Positions 1 to 8,753 of a stretch of DNA of 64,000 bases are shown in pieces (positions within the stretch are counted from its first letter, which is position 1; each line of letters begins with the position of its first letter). The position numbers and the translations under genes were made by a program. The notes below the pieces were generated by a model. It was not told where the DNA came from and searched no databases. It was given only the letters and a program-made list of their open reading frames with translations. Source of the DNA: Azospirillum sp. RU38E (GTDB lineage: Bacteria > Pseudomonadota > Alphaproteobacteria > Azospirillales > Azospirillaceae); the NCBI RefSeq assembly GCF_900188385.1, contig NZ_FZOI01000013.1, positions 62,001 to 126,000 of the forward strand, read 5' to 3'.

Positions 1-67
1 TGGCGGCAATGCAGATGCCGGCCAGCACGCTGGCGGCGACGAAAATACCGATGACGGCGAAGCTCAT
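1..67 (-). CDS. N-terminus of an unidentified membrane protein (runs off the window)
   Basis: An ATG on the minus strand at 67 opens a reading frame that continues without a stop to the left edge. Its 22 visible residues begin MSFAVIGIFVAASVLAG and are strongly hydrophobic, as in a signal anchor or first membrane segment. An AGGA about 11 bases upstream could be the ribosome site. Too little is present to name a family, and the frame may be fortuitous. Confidence 0.35.
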   Translation of the reverse strand, partial: MSFAVIGIFVAASVLAGICIAA

Positions 68-164
68 GATCAATGCATTCCTGAACAGGGAGGGCCGGCG
101 GCGAAATTAGCCGGTGTGGCCGCCGGGCGCAATGGTGGCGACCGGCGGCACCCAGTCCCCATGA

Positions 165-3100
165 CTACAGGGTGAGCCCGGCGCGGGTAAACTCTGCTTC
201 GATATGGGTGCTCCATTTCCTGGCCGCCGCCTGATCGGCAGCGGATTTGGCCTTATCGCCCTTGCGGGCCCAGATGATGGCCCGGCCCCACAGAGCATCG
301 CTGAAATTGGGTTTAAGACGCAGGGCATGATCATAGCCGGCCAGCGCCTCGTCCAGCCGATCCAGTCGCAGCAGAATCAGTGCCTGGGCCGCCAGTGCTT
401 CGGGCTGTTCCGCAAAAACGGCCAGCGCCCGATCACAATCCGCCACCGCACTTTCCAACGCGACCCCGGCCTTCGCCTTCATCTCGCAAAGCGCCACAAA
501 GGTCACAGGAAGCTTCGCCGCCATGCGGGCAGCAATGAAATCCTTATCCGCCCCGTCACGATCGCCAGACTGTGCCCGAATGACGCCGCGACGGGCGCGG
601 ATCGCGGCATTATCTGGATGCTTTTCGACCAGCCGGTCAAGAATCGCCAAAGCCCCGGTCGTATCCTTGCTGTCAGCCAGCAGCCGGGCCATGCCATAAA
701 GCAGGTTGGGCTCATCCGGCGCAACGGCAAGCCCGGCCTCCAGATCAGCGCGGCGGCCGGTCAGATCGTCCGGGGCCCGCCGCACCGCGCGGGCAAGATA
801 GGTGCCCGACGATTTTTCCCGGGCGAGCGAGGTGGTATAGGCACGATCAGCCTCCTCCCACCGCCCCTGCTGGGCATAGAAATTACCCTGTAATCGCAGA
901 ACCTCGGCATCGCCAGGCCCCTCCTGGATCAACGCCTCAATCTCCCGTGCCATAACATCATATTGGCCCGTCCGCTCGTACAGGGCGATCAAGCGCAGCC
1001 GGTCGTCCTTCGTGAAGGGCATAGATTTCCGGGCATTCTCAAAATCCTCCAAAGCATGAAACGAGTCACCGATCTTTTCGTAGGCACGGGACCGTGCGGC
1101 CAGCAGATCAGGTTGATTGACACGCTTTTCGATCAGACGGTTGAGAATCGCCAGACACTCAGAAAAGCGGTTCTGAGAACAGAACAGATCACTTTGTATC
1201 CGCAGCAGCAGGGGATCATCGGGGTGTTGCTGAGAGGCCTTATCCAGTTCCTGCTGAATGGCTGGATAGTCCGCATTCGGCATCTGCATTCGCACGGACG
1301 CCCGCAAGGCTTTGGCCGCGGCTACATTCGGGTTAAGAGCGATAACCTCATCCAGCACAGCAAGTGCTTCTTGCCACTTGCCCTCAGACTGGAGGGCGAC
1401 AGCCCGGCCAAACAGGGCCGGCACCGTTTTTTCCTCCCGCGTGGTCAGCGCTTTCTTATCTTCCGGAGTCACCCAATAGAATTCCGGCGAAACGATCTGG
1501 GGCTTCTTGTCATTCAGTGATTTGCGCCGTTTTGCTCCGGCAACAGCCTCCTCAATGGGAATCTCCCGCACCAGGGAGCGATAACTTGCCTCCGCCGACA
1601 CGACATTTCCGTCCAGCATCGCCTTGCGGGTGAAGGCATGGCCGCCGAAGGTTTCATTCACCTCCTCGCCATTTTCCAACCGGAATGCGCCGACCTGTGC
1701 CGGCAGCAGCACCTTCTGTCGTGTCAGCACATAGGTTGGATAAGGAATGGTGACGGGCGCTTCTTTGTCCCCCTGCTCCCGTTCCGGGTCAGTATCCAGG
1801 GGGGAAGCCAAACCCGTCAGCCGGAAACGGTCCTCAGGCCATTTGAACGTCGCAGTCCCCTCAGCCTTCAGAAGAAGTTCACCGGCGGCAGGGTCGAAGC
1901 GGAAAGTCAGTTCCTTGAATTCCGCCGTACGCAAAATATCGCCCCAATAGCTGCGCAACATCTGTTCACGGGCATTGGAGGCAGCACTGGTCAGCATCAG
2001 ATTGAACAGAAAGGCACGGTCGCCCCGCAGCAGCTTTTCGCCGCTCAGCTTGGCCGGCGCCCGCAGCCCGGCCGACATGTCCAACGTCAGTGACAGTTCC
2101 TCATCCGGCACGGTCAGGGGCGATGCTTCAATGGCCATCAGGCCCGGTGAGCCATCTGCCACCAACGGCAGCCCCCAGCGGAAATCCGGGGTCCGCAGCA
2201 ATGCCAGGCTGGTGTCCGCCGGGCGGGTACCATCCAGCCAATAGCTCTTCCCCGCAATCGTTGCCCGCACCAGCACATGATCGAACCAGCTGAGCATCGG
2301 GATCCGTTGGTCCAGACCGTCCCCCATGCGGGTCTGGACCACCACCGGTTCAGCCGTCACACCCAATTCACGCAACAGAGCCAACAGCAGGGCAGTCTTG
2401 CCCTTGCAATCGCCGAAGCGCCGGCTCCAGGTCAGCTGTGCATCCGCCGGCAGCACCCGCCCGGTCCCCATCACCAGGGCGACGTAGCGGATTTGCTGCT
2501 GCACCAGGGCCAGCGCCGCCTCCGTGCGCTTGACCGGATCGTTTGATGCCGCCTTGATCCGGTTGATTTCTGCCCAAAGGTCACTGTCGGGCGGCAATTG
2601 GGATGCTTGCTGATAAAGCGGAGCCAGCTTCTTGGCGATTTCCTGCCAGGAGGTAAAAGTACCAAACTGGAACTGTGGTTTGAAGAGAAAGCGTGCCGGC
2701 GCCATGTCTGTGGACGGAAGCGGCTCCGTCTTTTCCATGGTCAGTTCGATGCTGGTCATTCCTTCGCGCGTCACCGCCTTCGCCCATGGCAGGCCAAGCG
2801 GCATACCCATACTGATCCTCTGATCTGCCGGCCATGAGACCCGCAGATGTCCGCGTTCCACCGACAGGCCGAGCCATACCGGCCCCATAAACTCCATTCG
2901 ACCGGGCAGCAACGGATCCTCTTCTTCGGTGCTGAAGGCAAAGATCAGCGTATCCCCCACCTGCAGCCCCTCCGGGAACAGGCTGGCGGTCAGAACCCCA
3001 TCCAGTACGGCGGCCTCCATATTGGTTTCGCGCTTCGACACATTGAAGCGCTGACCACCAGCCAATATGTCGATGGGCTTTTCATTGCGAAGAATGGTGA

Positions 3101-3458
3101 TTTTGTGGGCCGTCGCCTTCTGAATCTCCGGCAACCACTGCATCGCAGCGGTGCCGGCCCCCAGACCCTGGGCTGTCCCGATATGAAGGGCGACTTCGGT
3201 GTAATGAAATGTTCTGTCGGGCTGAACCCGCGTCTGCTGATCCATCAACAGGATGGTGACCGGCCTTTCACCCGCATCCTTGGGCAGGGGCGGCAGTTTC
3301 TGCGGCACCACCCAGGACGGCACCGGCCCACGGGCCGGCTCTGCCAGTTCAGCCGCCGAGGCGGTGACGCTGATCAGAAAGCCAAGCAAAAGCAACAAAA
3401 GGCCGGTAGTGGAACCACCAGCGCGACGCCACAATGAACCGGTCCATGCAACTGACAT
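165..3458 (-). CDS. Secreted DUF3857 / transglutaminase-like protein with C-terminal TPR repeats
   Basis: A 1097-residue protein. A signal peptide (hydrophobic LLLLLLGFLISV followed by an Ala-rich cleavage region) favours this ATG over one 13 codons upstream. Residues about 60-240 match the DUF3857 beta-rich domain. A transglutaminase core follows with the expected triad: Cys351 in FGDCKGKT, His394 in WFDHVL and Asp409 in WLDGT. From about residue 680 to the end there are consecutive TPR units, such as the one containing KWQEALAVLDEVIALNP. In this family the transglutaminase fold usually acts as a periplasmic peptidase or amidase, or as a protein-binding scaffold; the substrate is not known. 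The gene stands alone, with no operon partner on its strand inside the window. Confidence 0.8.
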   Translation of the reverse strand: MSVAWTGSLWRRAGGSTTGLLLLLLGFLISVTASAAELAEPARGPVPSWVVPQKLPPLPKDAGERPVTILLMDQQTRVQPDRTFHYTEVALHIGTAQGLGAGTAAMQWLPEIQKATAHKITILRNEKPIDILAGGQRFNVSKRETNMEAAVLDGVLTASLFPEGLQVGDTLIFAFSTEEEDPLLPGRMEFMGPVWLGLSVERGHLRVSWPADQRISMGMPLGLPWAKAVTREGMTSIELTMEKTEPLPSTDMAPARFLFKPQFQFGTFTSWQEIAKKLAPLYQQASQLPPDSDLWAEINRIKAASNDPVKRTEAALALVQQQIRYVALVMGTGRVLPADAQLTWSRRFGDCKGKTALLLALLRELGVTAEPVVVQTRMGDGLDQRIPMLSWFDHVLVRATIAGKSYWLDGTRPADTSLALLRTPDFRWGLPLVADGSPGLMAIEASPLTVPDEELSLTLDMSAGLRAPAKLSGEKLLRGDRAFLFNLMLTSAASNAREQMLRSYWGDILRTAEFKELTFRFDPAAGELLLKAEGTATFKWPEDRFRLTGLASPLDTDPEREQGDKEAPVTIPYPTYVLTRQKVLLPAQVGAFRLENGEEVNETFGGHAFTRKAMLDGNVVSAEASYRSLVREIPIEEAVAGAKRRKSLNDKKPQIVSPEFYWVTPEDKKALTTREEKTVPALFGRAVALQSEGKWQEALAVLDEVIALNPNVAAAKALRASVRMQMPNADYPAIQQELDKASQQHPDDPLLLRIQSDLFCSQNRFSECLAILNRLIEKRVNQPDLLAARSRAYEKIGDSFHALEDFENARKSMPFTKDDRLRLIALYERTGQYDVMAREIEALIQEGPGDAEVLRLQGNFYAQQGRWEEADRAYTTSLAREKSSGTYLARAVRRAPDDLTGRRADLEAGLAVAPDEPNLLYGMARLLADSKDTTGALAILDRLVEKHPDNAAIRARRGVIRAQSGDRDGADKDFIAARMAAKLPVTFVALCEMKAKAGVALESAVADCDRALAVFAEQPEALAAQALILLRLDRLDEALAGYDHALRLKPNFSDALWGRAIIWARKGDKAKSAADQAAARKWSTHIEAEFTRAGLTL

Positions 3459-3687
3459 CTTTGGAAAACCATCGGAAACAGGATGAAAGCATTGCAATAA
3501 TAAGGGAAATTATGGGCTTGGTCACACTAAAATAGACAAACCGTATCCGATCAAACAACCTTTCTAGAAACTGCCTTAACAATCCTGGTGCCCCCCGCAC
3601 CCCGCTTGTAATTCGCCAAGCGGCTGATTAGGTTCCCGTGCGGGTTCACCCCTTATCGTTTCACCCCAGCCGGATTGTGGCGACGAC

Positions 3688-4413
3688 ATGAGCTACGGCC
3701 TTTATGACCATCATCGGCGCTATCGCCGCCGCTTCTGGGCCCGGATTATCAAGCTTGGGCTGTGGCTGCTGGTCCTGGGCGGGGTGGCCGGCTTCTCCTA
3801 TCTGGTGGGCGTCGAGCAGCTGAAATCGCGCCAGGGCTCCATGCAGGAAGAGCTGGCCAATGCCACCGCCGCCAAGGACAAGGCCGAACGGCGCGCCGGG
3901 CAGTTGCAGCAGATCGCCCAGTCGCTGGAGGTGAAGACCAAGGAGCTGGAAATCCGCCTGCAGCGCGAAGTGCCCAGCGGGGAGCTGGCGCGACTGTCGG
4001 AGTTGCTGTCGCGCAAGCTGGCCGAAGGGGTGAAGCCGGAACGTATCGCCTTTCTTCTGGAACAGGCCAGCAACCCGCGGTCCTGCGCCCGGCCGGAAAC
4101 CAAGCGCTTCGTGCTGCCCACGCCGATTTATCGCGGCGCCAATACCAGTGTTGCTTTCGCCGATGGCAGCCTGGTGGTGACCGGCGAAGGCGTGCCCGCC
4201 CGCAATGCCGGCGGCAGCCCGGAAGCCTGGTACGATCCGGCCAAGCCGGTCACCCTGCGCATCAGCAATGGCGATGCCCCGGCACAGGAAATTTCCGGCG
4301 TGCTGCCCCTGCAGCACTCGCTGATCGCCTCGGACAAGGAAGTGAAGCTGACCGTCAGCGCTGGCGCCCGTTCCTTTGTGGAGGTCACCGGCGAAGTCTG
4401 CCGCTTCCCCTGA
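3688..4413 (+). CDS. Single-pass membrane protein with coiled coil, unknown function
   Basis: A 241-residue protein. A basic N-terminus (HHRRYRRRFWARIIK) precedes one membrane helix at about residues 23-41 (LGLWLLVLGGVAGFSYLV). A Lys/Glu/Gln-rich coiled coil follows at about 48-110. The C-terminal half looks like a small beta domain (SLVVTGEGV, PVTLRISNGD, VKLTVSAGARSF). The topology is that of a type II inner-membrane protein with a periplasmic domain. I do not recognise the family. It converges with the YdbH-like gene, with 4 bases between the two stop codons. Confidence 0.7.
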   Translation: MSYGLYDHHRRYRRRFWARIIKLGLWLLVLGGVAGFSYLVGVEQLKSRQGSMQEELANATAAKDKAERRAGQLQQIAQSLEVKTKELEIRLQREVPSGELARLSELLSRKLAEGVKPERIAFLLEQASNPRSCARPETKRFVLPTPIYRGANTSVAFADGSLVVTGEGVPARNAGGSPEAWYDPAKPVTLRISNGDAPAQEISGVLPLQHSLIASDKEVKLTVSAGARSFVEVTGEVCRFP

Positions 4414-4417
4414 TCCG

Positions 4418-6559
4418 TCAGCCACCGCGCAGATAGGCCGCCACGGCCGCGTCCAGCGCCGGGGGACGGGCGGGCGGGCCTGCATCTGCCGGCGGGCGCA
4501 GATGCAGGCTCAACCCCATGGCATAGCCGCCATAAAGGTCCGGGTTGCCACCGTCCAGCCGCAGCACCGGGGCATCCGCCCCCGGGCTCAGCCGCAATTG
4601 GCGAAATTGGTAATGGCGCAAGGCCGCCGCCACCAGGGCCGGGCTGTCGGTCTGCTGCGGGTCAAGGAAGGGCGGGACGGTCTCCGCCCCCTGCCAGATG
4701 ATCTGCCCCGGCCCCACCGCCTGGAAGCCCCCAAGCGGTAAGGATTTGCCATCCAGCGGCAGATCAATGCGACCAGCGATCACCCCTTCCGCCGACAGCG
4801 GCGCCATGCCCAGCGCCGCCAGCACCGGGCCGGCCGCACTGTCGGGCAGGGTCAGGGCCAGGGCCAGGGGGAACGGCGCCTTGCCCAGGGCGAAACGGCT
4901 GGGCGCCAGCTGCAGGGCAAGGCCGGACCAGTTGACCAGGGCCGGCCCGACCAACAGCTGACCATCCCCCGGCAGTTCCACCGACAGCGCCCCGCCATCC
5001 AGCACCATGCCGGCCGCGCGTAGCCGGCCCAGCCACAAAGTCTGCGCTGGCATGGCCAGCGGTGACAGCGTATCAAACCACAGCACGCCGGACAGCCCCT
5101 CCACCTGCCCGCCATTCCAGGAAAATCCCGCCTGATCCAGCAACAGATGGGCGGCACTGGTGGAACCGGCGGCGTCCTGGGCATAGGTCAGGCGCAACCC
5201 GACACGCCCCCGCGCCGCCGTCAGCCAGCGGGCGAGCCAGGGGGAAAGAGCATCCAGGGACCGGCCCGCCGGCCCCAGATTCTGGGGCGGGATTTCCAGC
5301 ATCAGCCGGGCCTCGCCCCCCGGCTGCCACGCCGCCTCCCCCCGTACCAGCGGCTGCCCGGCAAGGTCGGTCGCCGACAGGCTGGCCGTCCACTGTCCCG
5401 GCTGCCCGCGATCCAGACGCAGCACCGGGCGCAGCGGCACCAGCAGCGGGGCTGGCCCGCCCAGATGCAGGCTATCGGCCGAGAGAATCAAGGCACCCTC
5501 CGCCGCCGGGACGGTCAGGGTCAGGCCATGGGCCGCCACGCCCAGCGCGGGCAGGAACAGCGCGCCGCCGGCCGGGCTTTCCACCTGCCAGCCCTGTGCG
5601 CCCCGGCGCAGTAACAGGGGCAGGCTGGCGCGATTATCGCGGGGGCCGTCTTGGATGCCGATCCCCTCCGCACTCACCTGCCCTTCCAGCCGGGTCGGGG
5701 TGCCCGACAGGGATAGGCTGAGCCGGCCCGCCTGCAGGGGGCCGGCCGCGTCCGGCAAGGTCAGCAGCCCCTGCAAGGCCAGCGCCCCATCCTTGTCCGA
5801 CCTGGCCGAAATCTCCAGCCGCAGGGGGGAGAGACCCCAGAGCGCCAGCTTCTCCAGCTGCACATGCCCTTCCCCCACCGCCGGCGCGCCGGCGGGCAAG
5901 CGGATTCGCATGGTCCCGCTGGCCTGCGGGCCAGCGCCGGCCGGGCTGGCCGTGACCGCCATTTCGGGCGGCTGCCCCGGCAGCAGGCTGCCCTGCAGCG
6001 CCAGATGGGCCAGCACGGCCCCACCGCCCAAAAGCTGCCCCTGGCCGTCGGCCTGCCAGCCGCCTGCCGGCAGCGGGGTCAGGCTGGCCTGCATCACCTG
6101 CGCCGAAGCTGGCAGCAGGGGGTTGTCCGGCAGCGGCAGGGGAATATCCCGCAGCTGAATGCTGGGCCATTGCCAGCGCCCCGCCCCCGCCGGCGGCAAG
6201 GGCGGCGGCGACCAGCCGGCCAGCGACAGGTCGCTGATCAGCAGCGCATCCAGCCGCCGGCCCCACAGGCCGGGCAGGCTGTAGCCCACGGTGAAGCGGG
6301 CATGGCAGGCCGGGGCGCAGCGCGTATCCAGCAACAGGGTGCCGCTGGCCTGATCATCGCCCAGTTCCGTCAAGGTCACCTGGGCGCCGGTCAGCCCCTC
6401 CGCCCAGAGCGCCTGGGTCAGGGCGCGTTCCACCAGCCCCGGCAGCATCTGCCGCCCCACCAGGAAGAGTATCAGGCCCGAAAGGGCCAGCCCCGCCGCC
6501 AGCCAAAGCCGATATTGCCGCACCATCCGCCCCATCACCCTTTGCCGGATCGCCCGCAT
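4418..6559 (-). CDS. YdbH-like AsmA-superfamily envelope protein
   Basis: A 713-residue protein with one N-terminal membrane helix (LWLAAGLALSGLILFLVG) and a long, repetitive beta-rich periplasmic region. The C-terminal block (ALGMAPLSAEGVIAGRIDLP then GPGQIIWQG) resembles the end of E. coli YdbH, an AsmA-superfamily protein implicated in phospholipid traffic between membranes. The start is uncertain: ATGs at 6559, 6535 and 6526 are all possible, and I give the longest. Strongly Pro/Ala/Gly-rich with high GC. The identification rests on architecture and the C-terminal motif, not on close sequence identity. Confidence 0.65.
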   Translation of the reverse strand: MRAIRQRVMGRMVRQYRLWLAAGLALSGLILFLVGRQMLPGLVERALTQALWAEGLTGAQVTLTELGDDQASGTLLLDTRCAPACHARFTVGYSLPGLWGRRLDALLISDLSLAGWSPPPLPPAGAGRWQWPSIQLRDIPLPLPDNPLLPASAQVMQASLTPLPAGGWQADGQGQLLGGGAVLAHLALQGSLLPGQPPEMAVTASPAGAGPQASGTMRIRLPAGAPAVGEGHVQLEKLALWGLSPLRLEISARSDKDGALALQGLLTLPDAAGPLQAGRLSLSLSGTPTRLEGQVSAEGIGIQDGPRDNRASLPLLLRRGAQGWQVESPAGGALFLPALGVAAHGLTLTVPAAEGALILSADSLHLGGPAPLLVPLRPVLRLDRGQPGQWTASLSATDLAGQPLVRGEAAWQPGGEARLMLEIPPQNLGPAGRSLDALSPWLARWLTAARGRVGLRLTYAQDAAGSTSAAHLLLDQAGFSWNGGQVEGLSGVLWFDTLSPLAMPAQTLWLGRLRAAGMVLDGGALSVELPGDGQLLVGPALVNWSGLALQLAPSRFALGKAPFPLALALTLPDSAAGPVLAALGMAPLSAEGVIAGRIDLPLDGKSLPLGGFQAVGPGQIIWQGAETVPPFLDPQQTDSPALVAAALRHYQFRQLRLSPGADAPVLRLDGGNPDLYGGYAMGLSLHLRPPADAGPPARPPALDAAVAAYLRGG

Positions 6560-6658
6560 AGGTAAAATCCACCCAGCATCGATAAACGCCAAGGGTTCCC
6601 TTGCAAGGCCGTGGCCGTTATCGTCGGGCCAGGAAAAAACATGGATCGGGGAGAAACC

Positions 6659-7258
6659 ATGGCGATGCTGCGCCGCCTGCTGCTGTTGCTGCCGCTGGCC
6701 CTGGTGCTGGCCCTGCCAGCGGGGGCGGCCCCCGCCTATAAGGCCAAGCCGGAGGATATTCTGTATCTGCAACTGGCCAGCGGCCGCATCACCATCAGTA
6801 TGCGGCCGGATGTGGCACCGCTGCATGTCGCCCGCATCCGCCAGCTGGTGCGACGCGGCTTTTATGATGGGCTGGCCTTTCACCGGGTGTTGAAGGGCTT
6901 TATGGTCCAGACGGGCGACCCGCGTGGCAATGGGGCCGGCGGCACCGGTCGATATCTGATGCTGGAGCCATCGGACCTGCCGCATGAACGCGGCACCGTC
7001 TCCATGGCGCGCGGGATGCACAAGGACAGCGCCGACAGCCAGTTCTTCATCCTGATGCGGGCAGAACCGCAGCTGGACCGCAAATATACCGTCTGGGGCA
7101 AGGTGACCCAGGGGATGGAGCTGGTGGACAAGCTCAAGACCGGCGATATGAAAAAAGATGGCCGCGTGACCGACCCCGACCGCATCATCCGCGCCTGGAT
7201 CGCGGCGGATGGGGAGGGGCCGCCGGCAGCGGCCAACCCGCAGCCCCAGAGGAAATAG
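6659..7258 (+). CDS. Periplasmic cyclophilin-type peptidyl-prolyl isomerase
   Basis: A 199-residue protein with a clear signal peptide (MAMLRRLLLLLPLALVLALP, then AGAAPA), so it probably folds proteins in the periplasm. The cyclophilin core shows FHRVLKGFMVQTGDPRG and SADSQFFILM, with the catalytic Arg of FHRV present. A GGGGAGA ribosome site lies 5 bases before this ATG. An alternative ATG at 6641 also has a good AGGA. The next gene is a cytoplasmic paralogue, so the pair probably arose by tandem duplication and one copy gained an export signal. This pairing is common in alphaproteobacteria. Confidence 0.88.
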   Translation: MAMLRRLLLLLPLALVLALPAGAAPAYKAKPEDILYLQLASGRITISMRPDVAPLHVARIRQLVRRGFYDGLAFHRVLKGFMVQTGDPRGNGAGGTGRYLMLEPSDLPHERGTVSMARGMHKDSADSQFFILMRAEPQLDRKYTVWGKVTQGMELVDKLKTGDMKKDGRVTDPDRIIRAWIAADGEGPPAAANPQPQRK

Positions 7259-7352
7259 ACGGCGGCAACGCATAAAGCGCCGGTTTTCATCCGGTCCCCA
7301 TATCGCTATGGTGCGCGCCGGCCCATAAAACACCGACCAAGGAACCGACACG

Positions 7353-7832
7353 ATGGATTTGGAAAACACCCTGTATCTCGATCTGGCCGGCGGCCGCGTC
7401 ACCATTGAGCTGCGTCCCGACCTGGCGCCGAAGCATGTCGCCCGCATCAAGGAGCTGGCGCGCGAAGGCTTCTATGATGGGCTGAAATTCCATCGCGTCA
7501 TCGAAGGCTTCATGGCGCAGGGCGGCTGCCCGCGCGGTGATGGCACCGGCGGTTCGGGCCAGAACCTGCCGCAGGAATTCAGCCGCCAGCCGCATGTGCG
7601 CGGCACCTGCTCGATGGCCCGCGCCGCCAGCCCGAACAGCGCCGACAGCCAGTTCTTCATCTGCTTCGCCGATGCCCGCTTCCTGGACGGCCAGTACACC
7701 GTCTGGGGCCAGGTGACCGAGGGGATGGAGCATGTGGACGCCATCAAGCGCGGCCAGGGCCGCAATGGCGAGGTGAAGGACCCCGACCAGATCATCAAGC
7801 TGCAGGTCGCGGCCGACGCCGAAGCCGCCTGA
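7353..7832 (+). CDS. Cytoplasmic cyclophilin peptidyl-prolyl isomerase
   Basis: A 159-residue compact cyclophilin without a signal peptide. It begins MDLENTLYLDLAGGRVTIEL and carries FHRVIEGFMAQGGCPRG and NSADSQFFICF. These are the substrate and catalytic segments of the bacterial PpiB type. An AGGA lies about 11 bases before the ATG. It follows the exported paralogue after 94 bases, and a strong terminator ends the unit. Confidence 0.92.
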   Translation: MDLENTLYLDLAGGRVTIELRPDLAPKHVARIKELAREGFYDGLKFHRVIEGFMAQGGCPRGDGTGGSGQNLPQEFSRQPHVRGTCSMARAASPNSADSQFFICFADARFLDGQYTVWGQVTEGMEHVDAIKRGQGRNGEVKDPDQIIKLQVAADAEAA

Positions 7833-7860
7833 TCCTACACAGACGGTTTGATCGCACAGA

Positions 7861-7895
7861 ACCGCCGCCGGCCTGCCCGGCGGCGGTTTTATTTT
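7861..7895 (+). terminator. Rho-independent terminator after the cyclophilin pair
   Basis: An 11-bp perfect stem (ACCGCCGCCGG pairing with CCGGCGGCGGT, five-base loop) is followed by a T-rich tract (TTTTATTTT). Confidence 0.85.
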
Positions 7896-7994
7896 GCCCG
7901 CACGGCGGATGGATGCGGCTTGGTTAATTATGCTGCGTCAGCGGAGTGGTTTGGCTAACATCCTGTGGCCTGATACACCACATGGGTTGCAGTC

Positions 7995-8753
7995 ATGCCT
8001 GATCATTCCGCAAGCCCTGCCCTGGAAATCCGCGCCTTGCGCAAATCATATGGCGCAAAGGAGGCGGTGAAGGGCATCGACCTTTCCATCCAGCCGGGGG
8101 AATTTTACGGGCTGCTGGGCCCCAACGGCGCCGGCAAAACAACGACCCTGAAAATGGTGGTCGGGCTGCTGCGCCCGGATGCCGGCAGCATTTCGGTCTT
8201 TGGCGTCGATACGCAGAGCCGGGGGGTGGAGGCCAAGCGCCTGATCGCCTGGCTGCCGGACGAGCCGATGCTGTATGACAAGCTGACCCCGCTGGAATAT
8301 CTGGAATTCGTCGCCGGACTCTGGGGCATTGACGCCGGTCGCGCCCGGGATGAGGCGGAAAGGCTGCTGACCCGGCTGGAACTGTGGGACCACCGGGATG
8401 AGCGCTGTGAAGGCTTTTCCCGCGGCATGAAGCAGAAGGCCGCCCTGGCCGGCGCGCTGATCCATGATCCGCGCCTGTTGATCCTGGACGAGCCCTTGAC
8501 CGGGCTGGATGCCGCCATCGCCCGGCAGGTGAAAGACCTGTTGCTGGAACGGGCGCGGGCAGGCTGCACCATCATCCTGACCACCCATATCATGGAGGTG
8601 GCGGAACGGCTGGTGGACCGTATCGGCATCATCCAGCATGGGCAGCTGGTGGCGGAAGGCACCCTGGACGCCCTGCGCCAGCAGGCCGGCCGCAGCGGTG
8701 GCACGCTGGAAGAGGTGTTCCTGGATCTGGTCGCCACGCGGGGGGCCGCCTGA
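7995..8753 (+). CDS. ABC-2 type transporter, ATP-binding subunit
   Basis: A 252-residue ABC ATPase with Walker A GPNGAGKTT, signature GFSRGMKQK, Walker B LLILDEP followed by LTGLD, and the switch His in TTHIME. The short signature and C-terminus are typical of the ABC-2/CcmA-like export class. The stop codon overlaps the start of the permease gene by one base (TGATG), which implies translational coupling. The substrate cannot be inferred. Confidence 0.93.
   Translation: MPDHSASPALEIRALRKSYGAKEAVKGIDLSIQPGEFYGLLGPNGAGKTTTLKMVVGLLRPDAGSISVFGVDTQSRGVEAKRLIAWLPDEPMLYDKLTPLEYLEFVAGLWGIDAGRARDEAERLLTRLELWDHRDERCEGFSRGMKQKAALAGALIHDPRLLILDEPLTGLDAAIARQVKDLLLERARAGCTIILTTHIMEVAERLVDRIGIIQHGQLVAEGTLDALRQQAGRSGGTLEEVFLDLVATRGAA

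Noticed and set aside
6560-7450. N-terminal extension of the YdbH-like protein to about 1010 residues
   Set aside because: It is antisense to two intact cyclophilin genes. The membrane anchor expected at the N-terminus begins near 6559.
6659-7832. Tandem cyclophilin pair as a novel system
   Set aside because: An exported and a cytosolic cyclophilin side by side is a common arrangement in alphaproteobacteria.
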